A stretch of 64,000 nucleotides of DNA from Lindgomyces ingoldianus (GCF_010093535.1 NW_022985199.1:718665-782664), one strand, 5' to 3'; shown: positions 1 to 10,995, numbered from the stretch's first letter. Made by a program: numbers and translations. The notes: a model not told the origin generated them from the letters alone.

Positions 1-1734
1 AGAAACTGTACAATTAAACTCGAAAGAAATGAAATAGGGGAGATGATTGCAGCTGACTCTCAGGTGCTTCTGATTTTGCCTGGAGAGAAGAGATTTGGCA
101 CCCTTGAATCGTCGATAGAGTTCACATAATTTGCTACAAAATTAATAAAGGGTTTGCCATATCTTCCAGATACGTACTATCCGATATTTCCTTACCCTCG
201 TTCAGTAGTTCCGTCACATTCGCACATCAGGCGATATGGAAGCGTGGGGCTTCCCTTCACGTTCCCCTTCATTCACAGGGACGTATTTTTGCCACAGATT
301 CTGGTCACACACTTCGGCAGTGCAGGAGACCTTGTCTTCCATTTGAAGCAAACCCGAGCTCATGCTACCAGATATAGAAAGTACGGAGTACGTAACTATC
401 TGCGCCCCTGAACAGGCAGCACAGGAGGTCTTTGAATGGTGAGTGAATAGAGACTAAAGAGGAGGATAGAACACAATGGGATGATGATTCAGTACAGGGA
501 AAATTTAATCCCCTGAAAGTATTGTACACGTAGAAATTGCTCTTTGTGCACCACCATCATGCTCCTGACATAAGCTGGTGGAGATGGAGATGTGCTGTCG
601 TTTTAAGGGAAAGCGCCGTGCTCGTCGAAGCCCTTTTTGAATTCGCCCACAGTTGGGTGGAAGAGTTTATGTGGGGTTTACGTGAAGCGGGCGAATTGGA
701 AGAATGTGGGGTTCGAGTGGACTTTGGATGTGAAGCCGGAGTCCAGGGGGTACTTACCGCTTGCAGAATGGCGTCATTCTGATCCATGAGGCTTAGCATG
801 GGCTTCATCGCATCTCCGCTAAAGCCAGGCATCGCTGAATAAATCACTGAAAACACGTTTCGTTGCTGGCTTGGGGTCGATGTGCTAGGAGGGCAGCTGT
901 GGCCAAGTTGAGGTGAGAATGCCCTTTCAGGCGGTTCAAACAATGGCGGCGAGTTCATCTCCACAAAAATACGCCGTATGAGCGTATATTAGGGAGAGTA
1001 AAGAAATTTACTTCCATCTACCAAGGCCCATGCTGGAGTCTAAGAAGTTGTCAAGTGAAAGTCTGCTTCTATCCATATCCTAGTTTATTTCGTTCCGTGG
1101 CGACCTACAGTATATGTACGCGATGACAATATGGAAGGAGCTTCCTCAGCTTCATAGCAAGCCATGAGAATCGGTGAGAATATATGGGAAGACCAGCAAA
1201 AGTTGCGCCGCCGAAGGAGCCCAAACCACTTCATACCAGGACCAGTCCGCGACGTGCAATGCGTTGATCGAGGCAGACAACACGAAATTTGAGATCAAGA
1301 TGTCGCAACAAGGTAAGTATGGAGAAGGCCTGATATAGAGGGAGGCACAGCTTAGATGGGATTCTAGATAACGCTAACAGAGCATGATTAGTCAGGTATC
1401 GATTTCCGAATCGAGACGGTGGTGGTGAATCCCGCACGAGAGCCATTGTCAGAACTTTCGAGAATCCTTGGCCGCGACTAGCAGCTCGGCTTTGTATGAG
1501 AATGAACCGTGCAGCTTTTGACCGCGCCACCAGCCGAATCTGGTCTTTCACAACAGATGTATCACACTCTACGTCGGGAAGAACTGAGCTTCACTTTCTC
1601 TAAGCGTGTTAAAATTTTCTCATTGAGCAAGTACGCAGACGCAGTAAGAATGTCTTCATATGGCTGCCAATGGCTTCTCTCTCCCTTCATTACTGAGCAT
1701 GCATCTCCTCCCACTCCGTCAATCACAAGCGAAC
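1..1734. other. Left edge, no gene resolved
   Basis: Normal-composition DNA with no reading frame I can tie to a protein family. On the minus strand 964-557 is open for 135 codons but begins with GTG, and a GTAAGT-like donor falls near 761, so it could be an exon of a gene whose other exons I cannot place. On the plus strand an ATG at 1302 is followed by a good GTAAGT donor at about 1314 and CTAAC..AG near 1380, but joining these reads into a stop. This could also hold the 5' untranslated region of the zinc-finger gene starting at 1735. Confidence 0.3.
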
Positions 1735-2340
1735 ATGGCAAAGAAGAGGCCATACTCGTGCTTCTGTGGCGAGAACTTCATACGCCATTCTCATCTGACC
1801 CGTCACCAACTTTGCCACACAGGTGAGAAAGCTTTCGAATGTCCTGTTTGTGAGAGGCGGTATGCCCGGAAGGATTTATTGCAGCGCCACCTAAGAGATG
1901 TTCACGACAAAGTGCTGAATACGGAAGCGGAGGACGAAGTCTCGGATACACCGCATGAATCCCAATCTAGCTTCCAGCAACACGACAATGTTCAAGAATA
2001 CCATGAGAGCAAATTTGAGTACGATCCGGGGCAATTGCTTCTCGACCACATTCCGGCTCCGCCTGAGGGGCTCGGAGTTTGGGAATCCTTCGATCTCCCC
2101 ACCCCGCTTAATCCCTGGATTATACCTCCTCCAACACCCGAGCTTCCATGGCCAGAAGGCACGCAAGGTGCTACTGTTTTTGCGGTGCAGCTATGGTTTC
2201 TCGACAAATGGCCACATCATGCTAGGATACTGTTTCAGCTGCTGGATGGAGAGCACAAGTGGTGGCTTTTGGATGAGGAGGAGATGAAAGATTGGGGTTT
2301 GCATATCGAGGACCTTCCGGCGGTGCCAGTTGGGGAATAA
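1735..2340 (+). CDS. C2H2 zinc-finger protein
   Basis: A 201-residue protein with two adjacent C2H2 fingers at its N terminus and an otherwise unassigned acidic, tryptophan-rich tail; probably a nuclear DNA-binding protein. Finger 2 is canonical (C36, C39, H52, H57). Finger 1 has C9 and C11, H24 and H28, so only one residue lies between the cysteines instead of two; the TGEK linker (29-32) joins them. Residues 85-201 carry no domain I recognise and end with many Trp, Asp and Glu. An in-frame ATG 75 bp upstream (1660) exists, but 1735 has a better context (GAACATGG) and starts directly before the finger. No intron is needed. It could be a small transcription factor or a fragment of a longer one. 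Confidence 0.65.
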   Translation: MAKKRPYSCFCGENFIRHSHLTRHQLCHTGEKAFECPVCERRYARKDLLQRHLRDVHDKVLNTEAEDEVSDTPHESQSSFQQHDNVQEYHESKFEYDPGQLLLDHIPAPPEGLGVWESFDLPTPLNPWIIPPPTPELPWPEGTQGATVFAVQLWFLDKWPHHARILFQLLDGEHKWWLLDEEEMKDWGLHIEDLPAVPVGE

Positions 2341-3607
2341 AGAGGCCTGTCGCAGGCTCATTCACAAGGTGATGGATTATTGGGGGCAGCTCATCGCAGT
2401 TTGGAGCTGGAGTGTACATTGTCACATTAAGGGTGATTGAATGTGGATAACATCAATTTGGACACAAACTCAGCATTCCTAGAGGAAGCCGATGTATTTC
2501 AGCAAGTGAACGTTTTTGAGTATGTTGGTACTTTACCGTGAGAAGTTTATCTCAGCGATCCGTGACACTATCCTAGTTGAGAGTGTCTCTAGAACGGTGA
2601 ACCTCATATAGCTTCAGCCAGGCTAGTCCCTTTGTATATTTATTAAGGTAAGATCTTCGCCTTTCCCGAACGCGAAAATGATTCACGCATGGCAGGTTCT
2701 CCCCCAGCACCCAAGTTGAATTTCACTCCCAAGCTTTCTTGCAGTATTGTTTCCTGCTGTATATTCCTCTCTTCACGCTATAAACCCGCCCCCGTCCCCG
2801 CACCGTTGCATCAACCGGGACTATGGCATCCGAAAATCTTCCTATGTACATCGACCTTACCCCCGCTTTGAAGTAGACCCTAAACTCCATATTCGCTCAT
2901 TCGGGTAATGCAACCATCTGAGCTTACTGTTATGAAGCAATAATCCGGACTTTTTAGCTTGGTAGGTTCACCTGTACTCTGTGCCGACCAAACCCAAGGA
3001 GATATGTCAGGTGAGGGGTTAAATTGGAGCGAGGAGAGTTCGAGAGATATTTGTCCACTTAGAGAAGAAATCGTGATCTACTAGAAACTCAGCTTCATCG
3101 AGGATACTCCCTCCAATTTCGGCCCTCTAGCTTCCTCTCCCACTCTGATAACCTCGACGAAACAGAGGGAAAGAAAAGATCCGCCCACGCTCAGACTCTA
3201 CGAACTAAGCGCAATTGCAAAAGTCACGACAACGCCGTAGTTGGAGGTCCATATACGCGAGTGAGAATCTATATGGATCCTTGGGAAGAACGTTCCCGAA
3301 TGGGACGCATCACTTGGGGTTCGTCAGCTAATAAGACCCCACTAGCTCGAATTTCTAGCATAAAGAAGTAAGAGGGTTGAGTGAGATTTCATTTTTCGGT
3401 ATGAACAGTGCGTCTCGACCAGGTTGTATTATAGCTCAGTGTTAGGCTCTTTTGGACGCATTAATTGTCATAAATATTGGCCTTCCTCCCTCCTCTTTTC
3501 GTCTCCACTCCATACACCGCAATGTGAATCTTTTCATATTTATACCGGATTATTGCAGACTTGAGCGTGGAATTAAGGGGACGCGGACTCTTGCTCAACC
3601 TTAGATC
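2341..3607. other. Intergenic, nothing recognised
   Basis: No long frame on either strand, no repeat shared with the rest of the window and no RNA gene seen. It contains the 3' ends of the zinc-finger gene (plus strand) and of the sulfotransferase-like gene (minus strand), so it is probably a convergent intergenic region. Confidence 0.4.
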
Positions 3608-4393
3608 TCACAGATGTCGCAACAGTGCAATGATGGCTAAGCCCGCCACACCACACATAAATGCCCACCTAACCAGCCCCTTTCTAATCATTTCCTTTGC
3701 AAACCTCTCGGTAGTCTTGCTATCATTAATCCTCGGGAACGGAATGTCTTTCGGAACCGGCTTTCCCAATGCCTTGCACAGGGGCTCCCATCCTTCTGTG
3801 ACATCAAAGAAAATCAGTTTATCTTCTGGCACGACCCTTTTCAACCACTCAATATGCCTGTCGTAGGTCTTAGTAGACACCGGCACGCTCTCGCCATATA
3901 AATAAACGAATTGTTTGCTCAGCACTTGGACGAAGTCGGCAAAGTAGCGCATTGAGGGCACGGGGAAAAGGATAACTCTTAGGAACCACATTGTTGAAGT
4001 AGTAGAGAGGCCGCCAATGCTCTTCACCCAAGCGTCAGCATTGCGCACCGTGCAGATAACTTTCGCATTCGGATACAGTTCCATAAGCTCTTCGACAAGT
4101 CCCGACGTTGGCGCATCTGTGGCAGCGGCGTAGCCATCAAATCGCTGTTTCAGAAGTGGAAACACGACCTTTCTGTCTTCTTCACTGCGGATTGGGAAGC
4201 GCTCGAGGATTTTGATCATTGATCGAATCTCGACTTCAGGGCCGAGTAGGGTTTGTGTGCCGCCGTGATAGACCGGTGCATCGAGGAGAACACGAAGAGC
4301 TTCGCTGAAGCTGGCTGTGCCAGTCCTTGAAAGGCCCGCGCCGATGACTTGGAACTCTGTCCCAGGCTTGGGGGAAGAAGGTGCGTTGCCCAT
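3608..4393 (-). CDS. Sulfotransferase-like P-loop protein, membrane anchored
   Basis: A complete, intronless 261-residue protein of the fungal Sulfotransfer_4-like P-loop family (often mislabelled NAD-dependent epimerase). Residues 16-30 form the 5'-phosphosulfate-type loop (VIGAGLSRTGTASF), and residues 111-125 (KVICTVRNADAWVKS) give the strand with the Arg and Ser that bind the 3' phosphate of the nucleotide donor. The C terminus has one hydrophobic helix (about 237-258), suggesting anchoring to a membrane with the domain outside it. The ATG at 4393-4391 is the natural start: it is followed by a short Gly-Ser-Pro leader and then the first strand. Length matches the family. Substrate cannot be inferred. 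The gene is surrounded by normal-composition DNA and looks functional. Confidence 0.85.
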   Translation of the reverse strand: MGNAPSSPKPGTEFQVIGAGLSRTGTASFSEALRVLLDAPVYHGGTQTLLGPEVEIRSMIKILERFPIRSEEDRKVVFPLLKQRFDGYAAATDAPTSGLVEELMELYPNAKVICTVRNADAWVKSIGGLSTTSTMWFLRVILFPVPSMRYFADFVQVLSKQFVYLYGESVPVSTKTYDRHIEWLKRVVPEDKLIFFDVTEGWEPLCKALGKPVPKDIPFPRINDSKTTERFAKEMIRKGLVRWAFMCGVAGLAIIALLRHL

Positions 4394-5249
4394 TGTGAAA
4401 GGTGAGAGGAAATGTGAGGCGTAGAGATAATGCCAGGGAGGTCGGGATATTTACCCTCTTCGAAGCTGCGCCATGGCGGCACAGAATCCTTTCACAGCTG
4501 TGCCGCAATTTATAAGGGGGTTTAGGGGCCATTTCAGCAGTTATTATATCAAAGAGCCATAGCAGTCTATTGCGTCCTTGGAAAAAAGATGGTTACCTGC
4601 AGGCGGGGAACAAGACCACCTCCCAGAAGAAAGACGACTTCTAGCCGATCGAGAGTCTGTATGCGATCCCATCGCTAGCAGCGGTGAGAACTAAGGTAAG
4701 AATTCTTGTCCCACCATTGCCCACCACCATTTGCCATTCCAACATGCGCATGAAATTTATTGACGCGCTCATACTTCCAATGTGTCGATGCACATTCGTT
4801 TGGGTATTTCAAAACTTAGTACCGAGACTTGATTCCTACCATGATTTGCTATAAAACTTCGCAAAAAAAATTGGTGGGTCGCATTCTTGCGTTTGCATGA
4901 GCTGTTGCGATTCCGAACAGATTTTGGTGAATTTAATCTACGATATTCTTCTCGAGACATAATGGATGGTGTATATGAAGGATATGAAGCAAGAGATGCC
5001 TAAGACAAACTCGACAACAAGTTTCATGAAGTCCTACCATGGCCTCACTCCCATTTGTCCAATTTGTCCCCAGACAAGTTATCTGATACTATCCTCCCCC
5101 CCGTCCCCCCCATTGATACACCACCTCACAACAAAAGAGCCCTCTTGGATACCTGCCTTGTTCTCGAGTATTCTAATGCAAACTCTGTAGCACAGAGACC
5201 CGAATCGACGCTCCAGATTTTAGTGACTTCTAGCAACTTGTTCTACTCA
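4394..5249. other. Intergenic, upstream of the sulfotransferase-like gene
   Basis: Presumed promoter side of the gene at 3608-4393. Several short overlapping frames exist but none resembles a protein family. A C/T-rich run lies at about 5,093-5,113. Nothing else seen. Confidence 0.3.
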
Positions 5250-5594
5250 ACAATCACAATTTGGCCGCTGCTTTTGAGTCTCTGTGTAGCGACGCGATCT
5301 GCGAAAGATGGTGCGGTGACACAACCCAGGCCAAGGTGATTAATCCCATCCTGGAAGACACGACGAAGATCTTATCGCACGAAAATTTCTCAAGAGGCAC
5401 AAAGGTGTGCGTCAAGGCCAAGGCTTGGATGAGGTTGGTATCGAATAAAATTTCCAGCCATTAAAACTACTTATAATGGCCTGGCTTAGCTCGGCGGAAG
5501 GAACTGCAGAACCATTGACCAAGATATCGAGCCCACTGTCATAAGGCACTCTATTAGCAGCTACTTTAGTGCTTTCGAGGGGGGTTGAAGCCAA
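5250..5594 (-). pseudogene. Short-chain dehydrogenase relic 1
   Basis: Read on the minus strand, two frames together resemble a short-chain dehydrogenase/reductase (SDR). Around 5,534-5,511 the peptide GLDILVN matches the conserved LDxLVNNAG strand. After a frameshift near 5,450, TNLIQALALTHTFVPL (about 5,440-5,390) matches the helix that follows it, and KIFVVSSRMGLI (about 5,375-5,338) matches the catalytic-serine strand. Those signatures occur in the correct order and spacing. The glycine-rich cofactor loop and the YxxxK pair are not visible and the frame is broken, so this is a decayed fragment. A similar relic lies at 7,905-8,120. Confidence 0.45.
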
Positions 5595-6699
5595 ATATAC
5601 TGGTCGTAATCATTGACTAACCGTTAGTTTAGTAGTCCCGAGCCTCGTAGCTTCATCTCATCTATGAACAGGTCTGTGTACACCGATGAGGATAATATAG
5701 GTGTGAAACTATTGGGAACACCAGAGCCATGAGGAACTGAGTTGGCTGCTAAGGGGAGAGTCTCTAAGTCTATATATATCAAGTTCTACCAGTAGCCATA
5801 GGCCTAATAGCCACCCTAAGTAAATTACTTCGTTATGACTAATTACGTGTGCCAATATTGTTTTAAGCTAGTCAGATTAGTGCTCCCAGTGATTAGAGGT
5901 ACCAACCTGCATGGCGACCTTGCATAAATTTTCCGATTCCGCGATAGCAGCTATAGGGTTATGACTTTCTAGCACTGTAGTAAGGCCGGCAGGTTTAGAT
6001 AGAACTATTTTTTAATAGCAGCAAGAGCTTGATAGTGGAGCTATAGTAGGAGAAGTCTATTTTGGAATAACAAGAGGCTCTCCGCAAACTTACGCGCAGC
6101 AGCGATAGTGCAATAGCAATTTTTAGTTGCAAACGTGCATGTTTAAACTGCTTACGGTATAGGACTTGTACAAAAATACAGCAGATGCTGAAGTGTGCAT
6201 AGAGTTTAAGCTGCTAAAAGCCAAAGTACCTATGGCTTTTCTCGTTGAGGGGGGTTTGTCGGGATGCGGGGACGGACGTTACTTTAGATCTCCTTTTGTC
6301 TATATATTGTAGATTAATAGTTTCGCCTATAGTAGGTATTTCTATTTAGCCTTACCTAGGACGTCTCTAATGATACTCGATATATAACCAGGCCAAGCCA
6401 CCATCTACTAATACCTGTACCTCTCTATATACCATGGCACCCTAGAGGCTCCAGATCAATACAACAGTCTTCCACTACGCCACCACCCAAAACTTACACG
6501 ACATATTCGTTTATTTTTTGGGTGAGATATGTTACATGCAGAATTCCTACCTTCCGGTTAGCCCTTGACCTCCTCCACTGGATGTCTTTGCTCGAAGTAT
6601 TAATATTATCCAGGATATGGATGCTTGAAGATGAATGTAAATGGCGTGGAGATTTTTAAAATTTGCACCACTGTTTTCGTTGAGCTTTGAAGCTTCTAC
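5595..6699. other. AT-rich decayed stretch, identity unknown
   Basis: Between about 5,620 and 6,470 the base composition drops and TAG/CTA trinucleotides abound, as in the RIP islands elsewhere in this window, so it is probably an old transposon fragment. I could not find terminal repeats, a target duplication or translated motifs. The rest is featureless. Confidence 0.35.
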
Positions 6700-7392
6700 C
6701 TAGTTACGGTCTTCGGTAATTGGGTAACTTTCTGGGTCCTCATGGTCGCCATCATCAAACCCATCTTCGAACTAATCTTCGTCGCCTCTTTCAGACCCAG
6801 TTTTGTAACTAACCTTCAAACAAGACTTGAGCCAGTAACGTTATTTGGGGCATTTGCCATTTGAAAACCCTCGACAAGATTTGTTAAAGAAGTCTCCTAG
6901 GTCAACATCATCGCCATCGAGTCGCTCTTGCCTTTAAAATAGTCTCCATCATCATCAGAGTCTATGCTGTCGGTCTTCAGATTCTGAAAAATCTTACTCC
7001 TGAAGAGGGCTGACTTTTTATACCCCTTATTGTATTCGTTCTCCCACTTCGCCAGGAACTTTTGAATATCCAGAAACTATTTCTTTAGTTGATGGCCACC
7101 TTCAGCAAGGGCTCCTAAATCATCCTTGATCGCGTTCAGCTCTGTCATCAACTTTCTGTGCATACTCTCTTCTCCTAATATTTCACCTTCTCCTCGATAT
7201 GGCTGCCATGTTTTCTGCAATCATGTTCTCTGCAGTTTGAAGACGAAATGTCGATTTCCTTTGTTGGTCGTCCGATAATTTCACCAGATCCATCCGATCG
7301 GCGGCAGGTATCCATAGGCGAATCTTGAGGTTCCTGATCCACTCTATTATATCCTTCTCGAGTGCTTCAGTGTGCTTAGATTTTGAGTTCAT
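6700..7392 (-). pseudogene. Broken gene for an acidic, helical protein of unknown family
   Basis: Minus-strand coding sequence is recognisable from the ATG at 7392 through charged, helix-prone residues to about 7,185, then shifts frame (GEESMHRKLMTELNAIKDD) to about 6,900, and again shifts into a Asp/Glu-rich tail ending at a TAG at 6702-6700. Inside, TAG codons occur near 7,078 and 6,750, and the last segment is out of frame. The consistent lysine/glutamate-rich composition across frames argues for one former gene of about 220-230 codons rather than chance. I do not recognise the family; a transposon-borne or orphan gene are both possible. Confidence 0.35.
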
Positions 7393-7904
7393 TTTATGCG
7401 TATGTAGCGGACTCAATTCCTGTTTCTGGACGTGGCGAAGGTGTTGATGCTGGGCGTTCAGTTTTCCAGTGGTGTATGTCGCACATGAAACCGGCTCACG
7501 TGACCTAGCGCACGGTGAATGTGAGTCCTTCACCTCTTACTCCTTTCCTGTTTAGGACTAGCGCTCTTTTAGCTACTTATATATTTACCTCTGAGATCTC
7601 TAGAGCTCCAGAAACCTTACACTACACGTCAATCTACCTAAGTCGTCTCTCAATACCTAGTTGACTACTCCATGCCCTCCACCATCAATCAGCTCTAACC
7701 TTGCGATATGTATGAGGAATAGTATTCATATATCAACCTTGCATAATTTTGTTCCTTGTTTTCAGACCCCGAGGGCATTGTATGTGTTCTTTATCAGGGT
7801 TTGGAGGTGTATGATAACAATGCCTTTATTGTAACAAGCTCTCATGTGAAAGAGTCTTTGTCGTGCATTCAAAGATGGAAGCGGCCAAAGAAAGTTGACC
7901 CCTG

Positions 7905-8120
7905 TAGCGTCGCCACCACAATGGCTTTGTTAGGGCAGTAACAAAAACCCTGACCGGGGAGTCTGGGAAGGTAGCAAAGTTGGGAAAGGTACAGCTGGGT
8001 TCACGACGTATGTCATACTGCAACTTTGAATATATTGGATTACAAGAACTACTTGAAATAACACTGTTGGCTAAGATTTCCAAGCCAACTATATCAGCTT
8101 GAATGAAGCATTTCAAGATC
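7905..8120 (-). pseudogene. Short-chain dehydrogenase relic 2
   Basis: Minus-strand fragment in which GLEILANS (about 8,083-8,060) resembles the SDR LDxLVNNAG strand, followed in a second frame by VVNPAVPFPTLLPS and in a third by SPVRVFVTAL, matching the order seen in SDR proteins and in the relic at 5,250-5,594. Each block is in a different frame, so the copy is badly damaged. Similarity is judged by eye and is weak. Confidence 0.25.
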
Positions 8121-8414
8121 CTATGAGACTCGTACGTCATCTGTGAAGACGGAGCAAAGGTCAATCTTTTTCTCGTGGGAATTGTACTGTTTATACCATC
8201 CCATATTTTACCTGACAGGCGTCAACTATTATCCCAGCTCCGCTGGAAAGACCCCACCAATTCTCATTCTATAATCTCTCCAAAAATTAACAGTGGAAAG
8301 AAAGGGAAGGGAGAATACAAGCAGATGGGTAGACAACCTGTCAGGCTGGGAGAATGTTATCACATAGTTAGTTATGGAGGTGACGGAAAGACGGCATGGA
8401 GTTGCGCGGTAGTC

Positions 8415-8545
8415 AACTAGGTGGTGAGAAACAAACTAGGTCGATTGAGCTGTAATGTAAGGCCCGAGGAGCTCAAAAGAACTCCAAGGTGACTATATAG
8501 TGGGCCAAGGAGCACTAATCCTCAATATGAAGCTAGTGCGAGTCA
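8415..8545. repeat. Dispersed repeat, copy 1 (partner near 29,870)
   Basis: Shares spaced blocks with 29,868-29,995 in the same orientation, for example GTGGTGAGAAACAAACTAGGT against GTGATGAGAACCAACTAGGT, and GTAAGGCCCGAGGAGCT against GTGAGGTCCAAGGAGCT, with further matching CTAGTG words downstream. An old LTR or other transposon end is the likely source. No coding content. Confidence 0.4.
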
Positions 8546-8571
8546 TAAACACTCATTCACTCAGACGAAGA

Positions 8572-8601
8572 GTCACGTGTGACAAAGTCACGTGGGACAA
8601 A
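8572..8601. repeat. Two tandem 15-bp units, each with a CACGTG box
   Basis: GTCACGTGTGACAAA is followed directly by GTCACGTGGGACAAA, one base different. CACGTG is the core bound by basic helix-loop-helix factors. It lies downstream of the stop codon of the gene at 8797-10212, so it may belong to another promoter or simply be a local duplication. Confidence 0.5.
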
Positions 8602-8796
8602 TGTAACTCAAGAAGACGTACCCTCAAGCATTGAAAACTTATAAGTAGTAGTTTCGTTATTTCCGAAATTGGGACAAGAGGCATATGATCCCCCTTGCCT
8701 CCTCCGTCAATCGGAGTTCTGTCAACGATCACATGAGAAGACCCCCGCTTCGATTGCTTCCCAAGCTCCTTCGTCATCTCTATTCTAGTCGGCAGC

Positions 8797-10212
8797 CTAA
8801 TCCCCCTCCATGATCTCTTCTTCCTCAGAGTCAGGAAGCAAAGCAGAATTCTTCTCCGGATCGGCAGGGTCATCCGCAACAACCTGGCCCGTTTCACGGT
8901 ACAGTCGCAGTTCTTCCATAGTAATGACCGGTGCGTATATGCAATCTCCCAGAGTTCCCTCCAAGATGTTCTTGATAGCTGCACGAAGCTGTTGCATCTC
9001 TTTATTTCCACGATTTATCTTTGCGCTAATTGACGTGTGTTCCCTTGCTATTCTAGGAGGGGTATTAACACCATTTTTGTTCTTGATGACCTTACTGGTA
9101 AAGAACTTGTTGAAAGCGTCAGCTACCATCTTGATTGGAGGAAACTGAATCGAGATATCGCCTGTCGCAGCGATCTTGATCTTTTCATGCATCAGAATCA
9201 GAAATGCCTCTTCATCTGGTTGAAAGGTTACGCACTCCTTGCGGTTTGCAAGACCACGACGACGGTAGATTTGACGGCGCCACTGGGCGATTTGCTTGAT
9301 GTGGATCGGATTCTTCCAATTGATTCTGTCTCTGTTGATCTTGGTGAAGTGGAAGTCTGTTTCCTTATTCGTAGCTTGGTTGCGGCAGCGGATTGTCAAT
9401 TTCTGAGGTTGGGGTCTACCGAGAACGGGAGATCCGGAGTCTTTATGCAGAGGAACCCACAGGAATTCCACTTCCTTGCCCTCTTTCCTCCGTGTTTTAA
9501 TTTCATTTCTTTTAGTAGCCCTATGGTTCAAAACGGATGTGGTTCGTGGGCTTTGCTTCATTCGATGGATGTGTGGACTATGATTCTTGGTGGACTCGTT
9601 TTTCTCATTGTGAGATGCCGTTCCCTCGACTTGTTCTAAAGGGTCTACGTTCGAGTTATCATCTTCAACCGGAAATTGTATACTTTCATCTGATTCTCGG
9701 GTAGCGTCTGATGACTCCTCTAAACTTTCTTTCATGACGTCGGGGTGTGGCCGCGGCTCGGCATACGTGATCACATTCGGGTCGTTGATTGAACACCAGC
9801 CCTGCTGAGTAGGGAAGCCTACAGCCCTGACCATCGCGATGGCTGCGCGAGGTACTTCTGGGATCAGAATATGCTCGTATATTTCGGGAAGCTTCTGAAC
9901 CGTTTTCTTGGCGACTTTTTTTACTAGTTCAACCACGTCAGCATTTCCGCCTAGTACCTCTTTCTCTACATGAGTGAGCTTCGCACCTTCGCCTAGCACA
10001 TTTTCTCTCCGATTGAGTACATCCAAAGCCAGACTAGGGTGGTTCGTATCTTTTTCGGACACGTCCAGAATCAAAACGGATGCATCTAAAACAGGCACAC
10101 GTCCGTGTACAGAGTTTTCAGGTACCGGGTGTGAAGTCCGAGGTTGCTTCGTCTTGACCGGGTATGGGCCCGAAGGCCTGGAAGGCTTGCGCTTGAGCCG
10201 TGTCTGTACCAT
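8797..10212 (-). CDS. Hypothetical nuclear-type protein, possible Myb-like helix
   Basis: A 471-residue intronless frame. I start it at the ATG at 10212 (MVQTRLKRKPSR); the frame stays open upstream only to a TTG. The N terminus is strongly basic (KRKPSR, KTKQPRT) like a nuclear localisation signal. The middle third is Ser/Asp/Glu-rich and probably disordered. Residues from about 320 on are ordered: a basic WRRQIYRRRG segment, then FQPDEEAFLILMHEKIK followed by an IKMVADAFNKFF segment, which has the look of a Myb/SANT-like helical unit common in fungal orphan proteins. The C terminus is acidic (DSEEEEIMEGD). No catalytic motif is visible. Codon use and composition match the neighbouring genes and there are no internal stops, so it is probably real; function unknown. 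Confidence 0.6.
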   Translation of the reverse strand: MVQTRLKRKPSRPSGPYPVKTKQPRTSHPVPENSVHGRVPVLDASVLILDVSEKDTNHPSLALDVLNRRENVLGEGAKLTHVEKEVLGGNADVVELVKKVAKKTVQKLPEIYEHILIPEVPRAAIAMVRAVGFPTQQGWCSINDPNVITYAEPRPHPDVMKESLEESSDATRESDESIQFPVEDDNSNVDPLEQVEGTASHNEKNESTKNHSPHIHRMKQSPRTTSVLNHRATKRNEIKTRRKEGKEVEFLWVPLHKDSGSPVLGRPQPQKLTIRCRNQATNKETDFHFTKINRDRINWKNPIHIKQIAQWRRQIYRRRGLANRKECVTFQPDEEAFLILMHEKIKIAATGDISIQFPPIKMVADAFNKFFTSKVIKNKNGVNTPPRIAREHTSISAKINRGNKEMQQLRAAIKNILEGTLGDCIYAPVITMEELRLYRETGQVVADDPADPEKNSALLPDSEEEEIMEGD

Positions 10213-10582
10213 TGTGAGTGGATTTATGTGAACGGGTTGGAGACCGATAGAATCCCTGGCCAGTTGGTTTTGAGGGTTGTGGCGAAAGTCGGGCAGGAAA
10301 ACCGGCAAAGCCAGTGAAGTCTTTTACAGAGACTCCCTCCACACTGTGGCGCTACTACCTGTTTTCCTGGAAATTGTGCTTGTGGGATATTCTAAATGAA
10401 TTTGTCGCGTTTCTTTGCTCGAGGTGGTGAGTAGGCAGCGTGTGCTCTTGGTGGACATGAGTTTCATCACCATTTACCCATGATATTAAGTTTTACGCGG
10501 ATCTCCATCACTGAAATTCAATTCAATTCAAATTTTTTCCCTAGTCACCTGTTCTAACTGAAACCCGCAGTTTTCTCCAGTC

Positions 10583-10995
10583 CAGGGCTTCCAACGGGCT
10601 GTACTACGGTCCGTACAAAGTGAACTGTAACGGGCACGTGTTCAGTATGAACGTACTGAGTTCGTGAGCTGCACCGTACGTTTAGTAATGCCCTAGGTAC
10701 TGTGAGTTGTACAGATTGTATTACCCTCTTAGGAAGTTTGTATAGTGATTCTAGAGGAGTAGGTAGGCTAGTAAGCAGAAGGCCTTTAGGGAGTGTTCAG
10801 GGGGGTTTCTAGAGTTCTAATTACCTAAAAGTTTTTACCAGACGCTTAGATCTCTTTCTAAGTGTTTTAATTTATCTATCTCCAGTCTGTTGTCTGTTGT
10901 CTTAAAATTTAATATTACCAACTATTTCTATTATAGAGTTATCTATCTAGGCGCCTTGCTGCCTTACAGGCCCTATCTAGTTAATTAGGCACTAG
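10583..10995 (+). repeat. Left terminal and subterminal region of the CAGGG element
   Basis: Begins with the CAGGG inverted repeat and matches 46,114-46,525 in the same orientation over about 400 bp, first almost base for base, then with C/T and G/A differences as expected from RIP. Contains several GTAC words between 10,605 and 10,700. After about 10,995 the two copies diverge. Confidence 0.75.

Noticed and set aside
557..964. 135-codon minus-strand frame as a gene
   Set aside because: Begins with GTG, no family resemblance and an internal splice donor; only a possible exon.
4769..5464. Cluster of short frames upstream of the sulfotransferase-like gene
   Set aside because: They overlap each other in different frames; the right part is antisense to the SDR relic.
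9037..9639. 200-codon plus-strand frame
   Set aside because: Lies antisense inside the intact 8797-10212 gene and has no protein-like features of its own.
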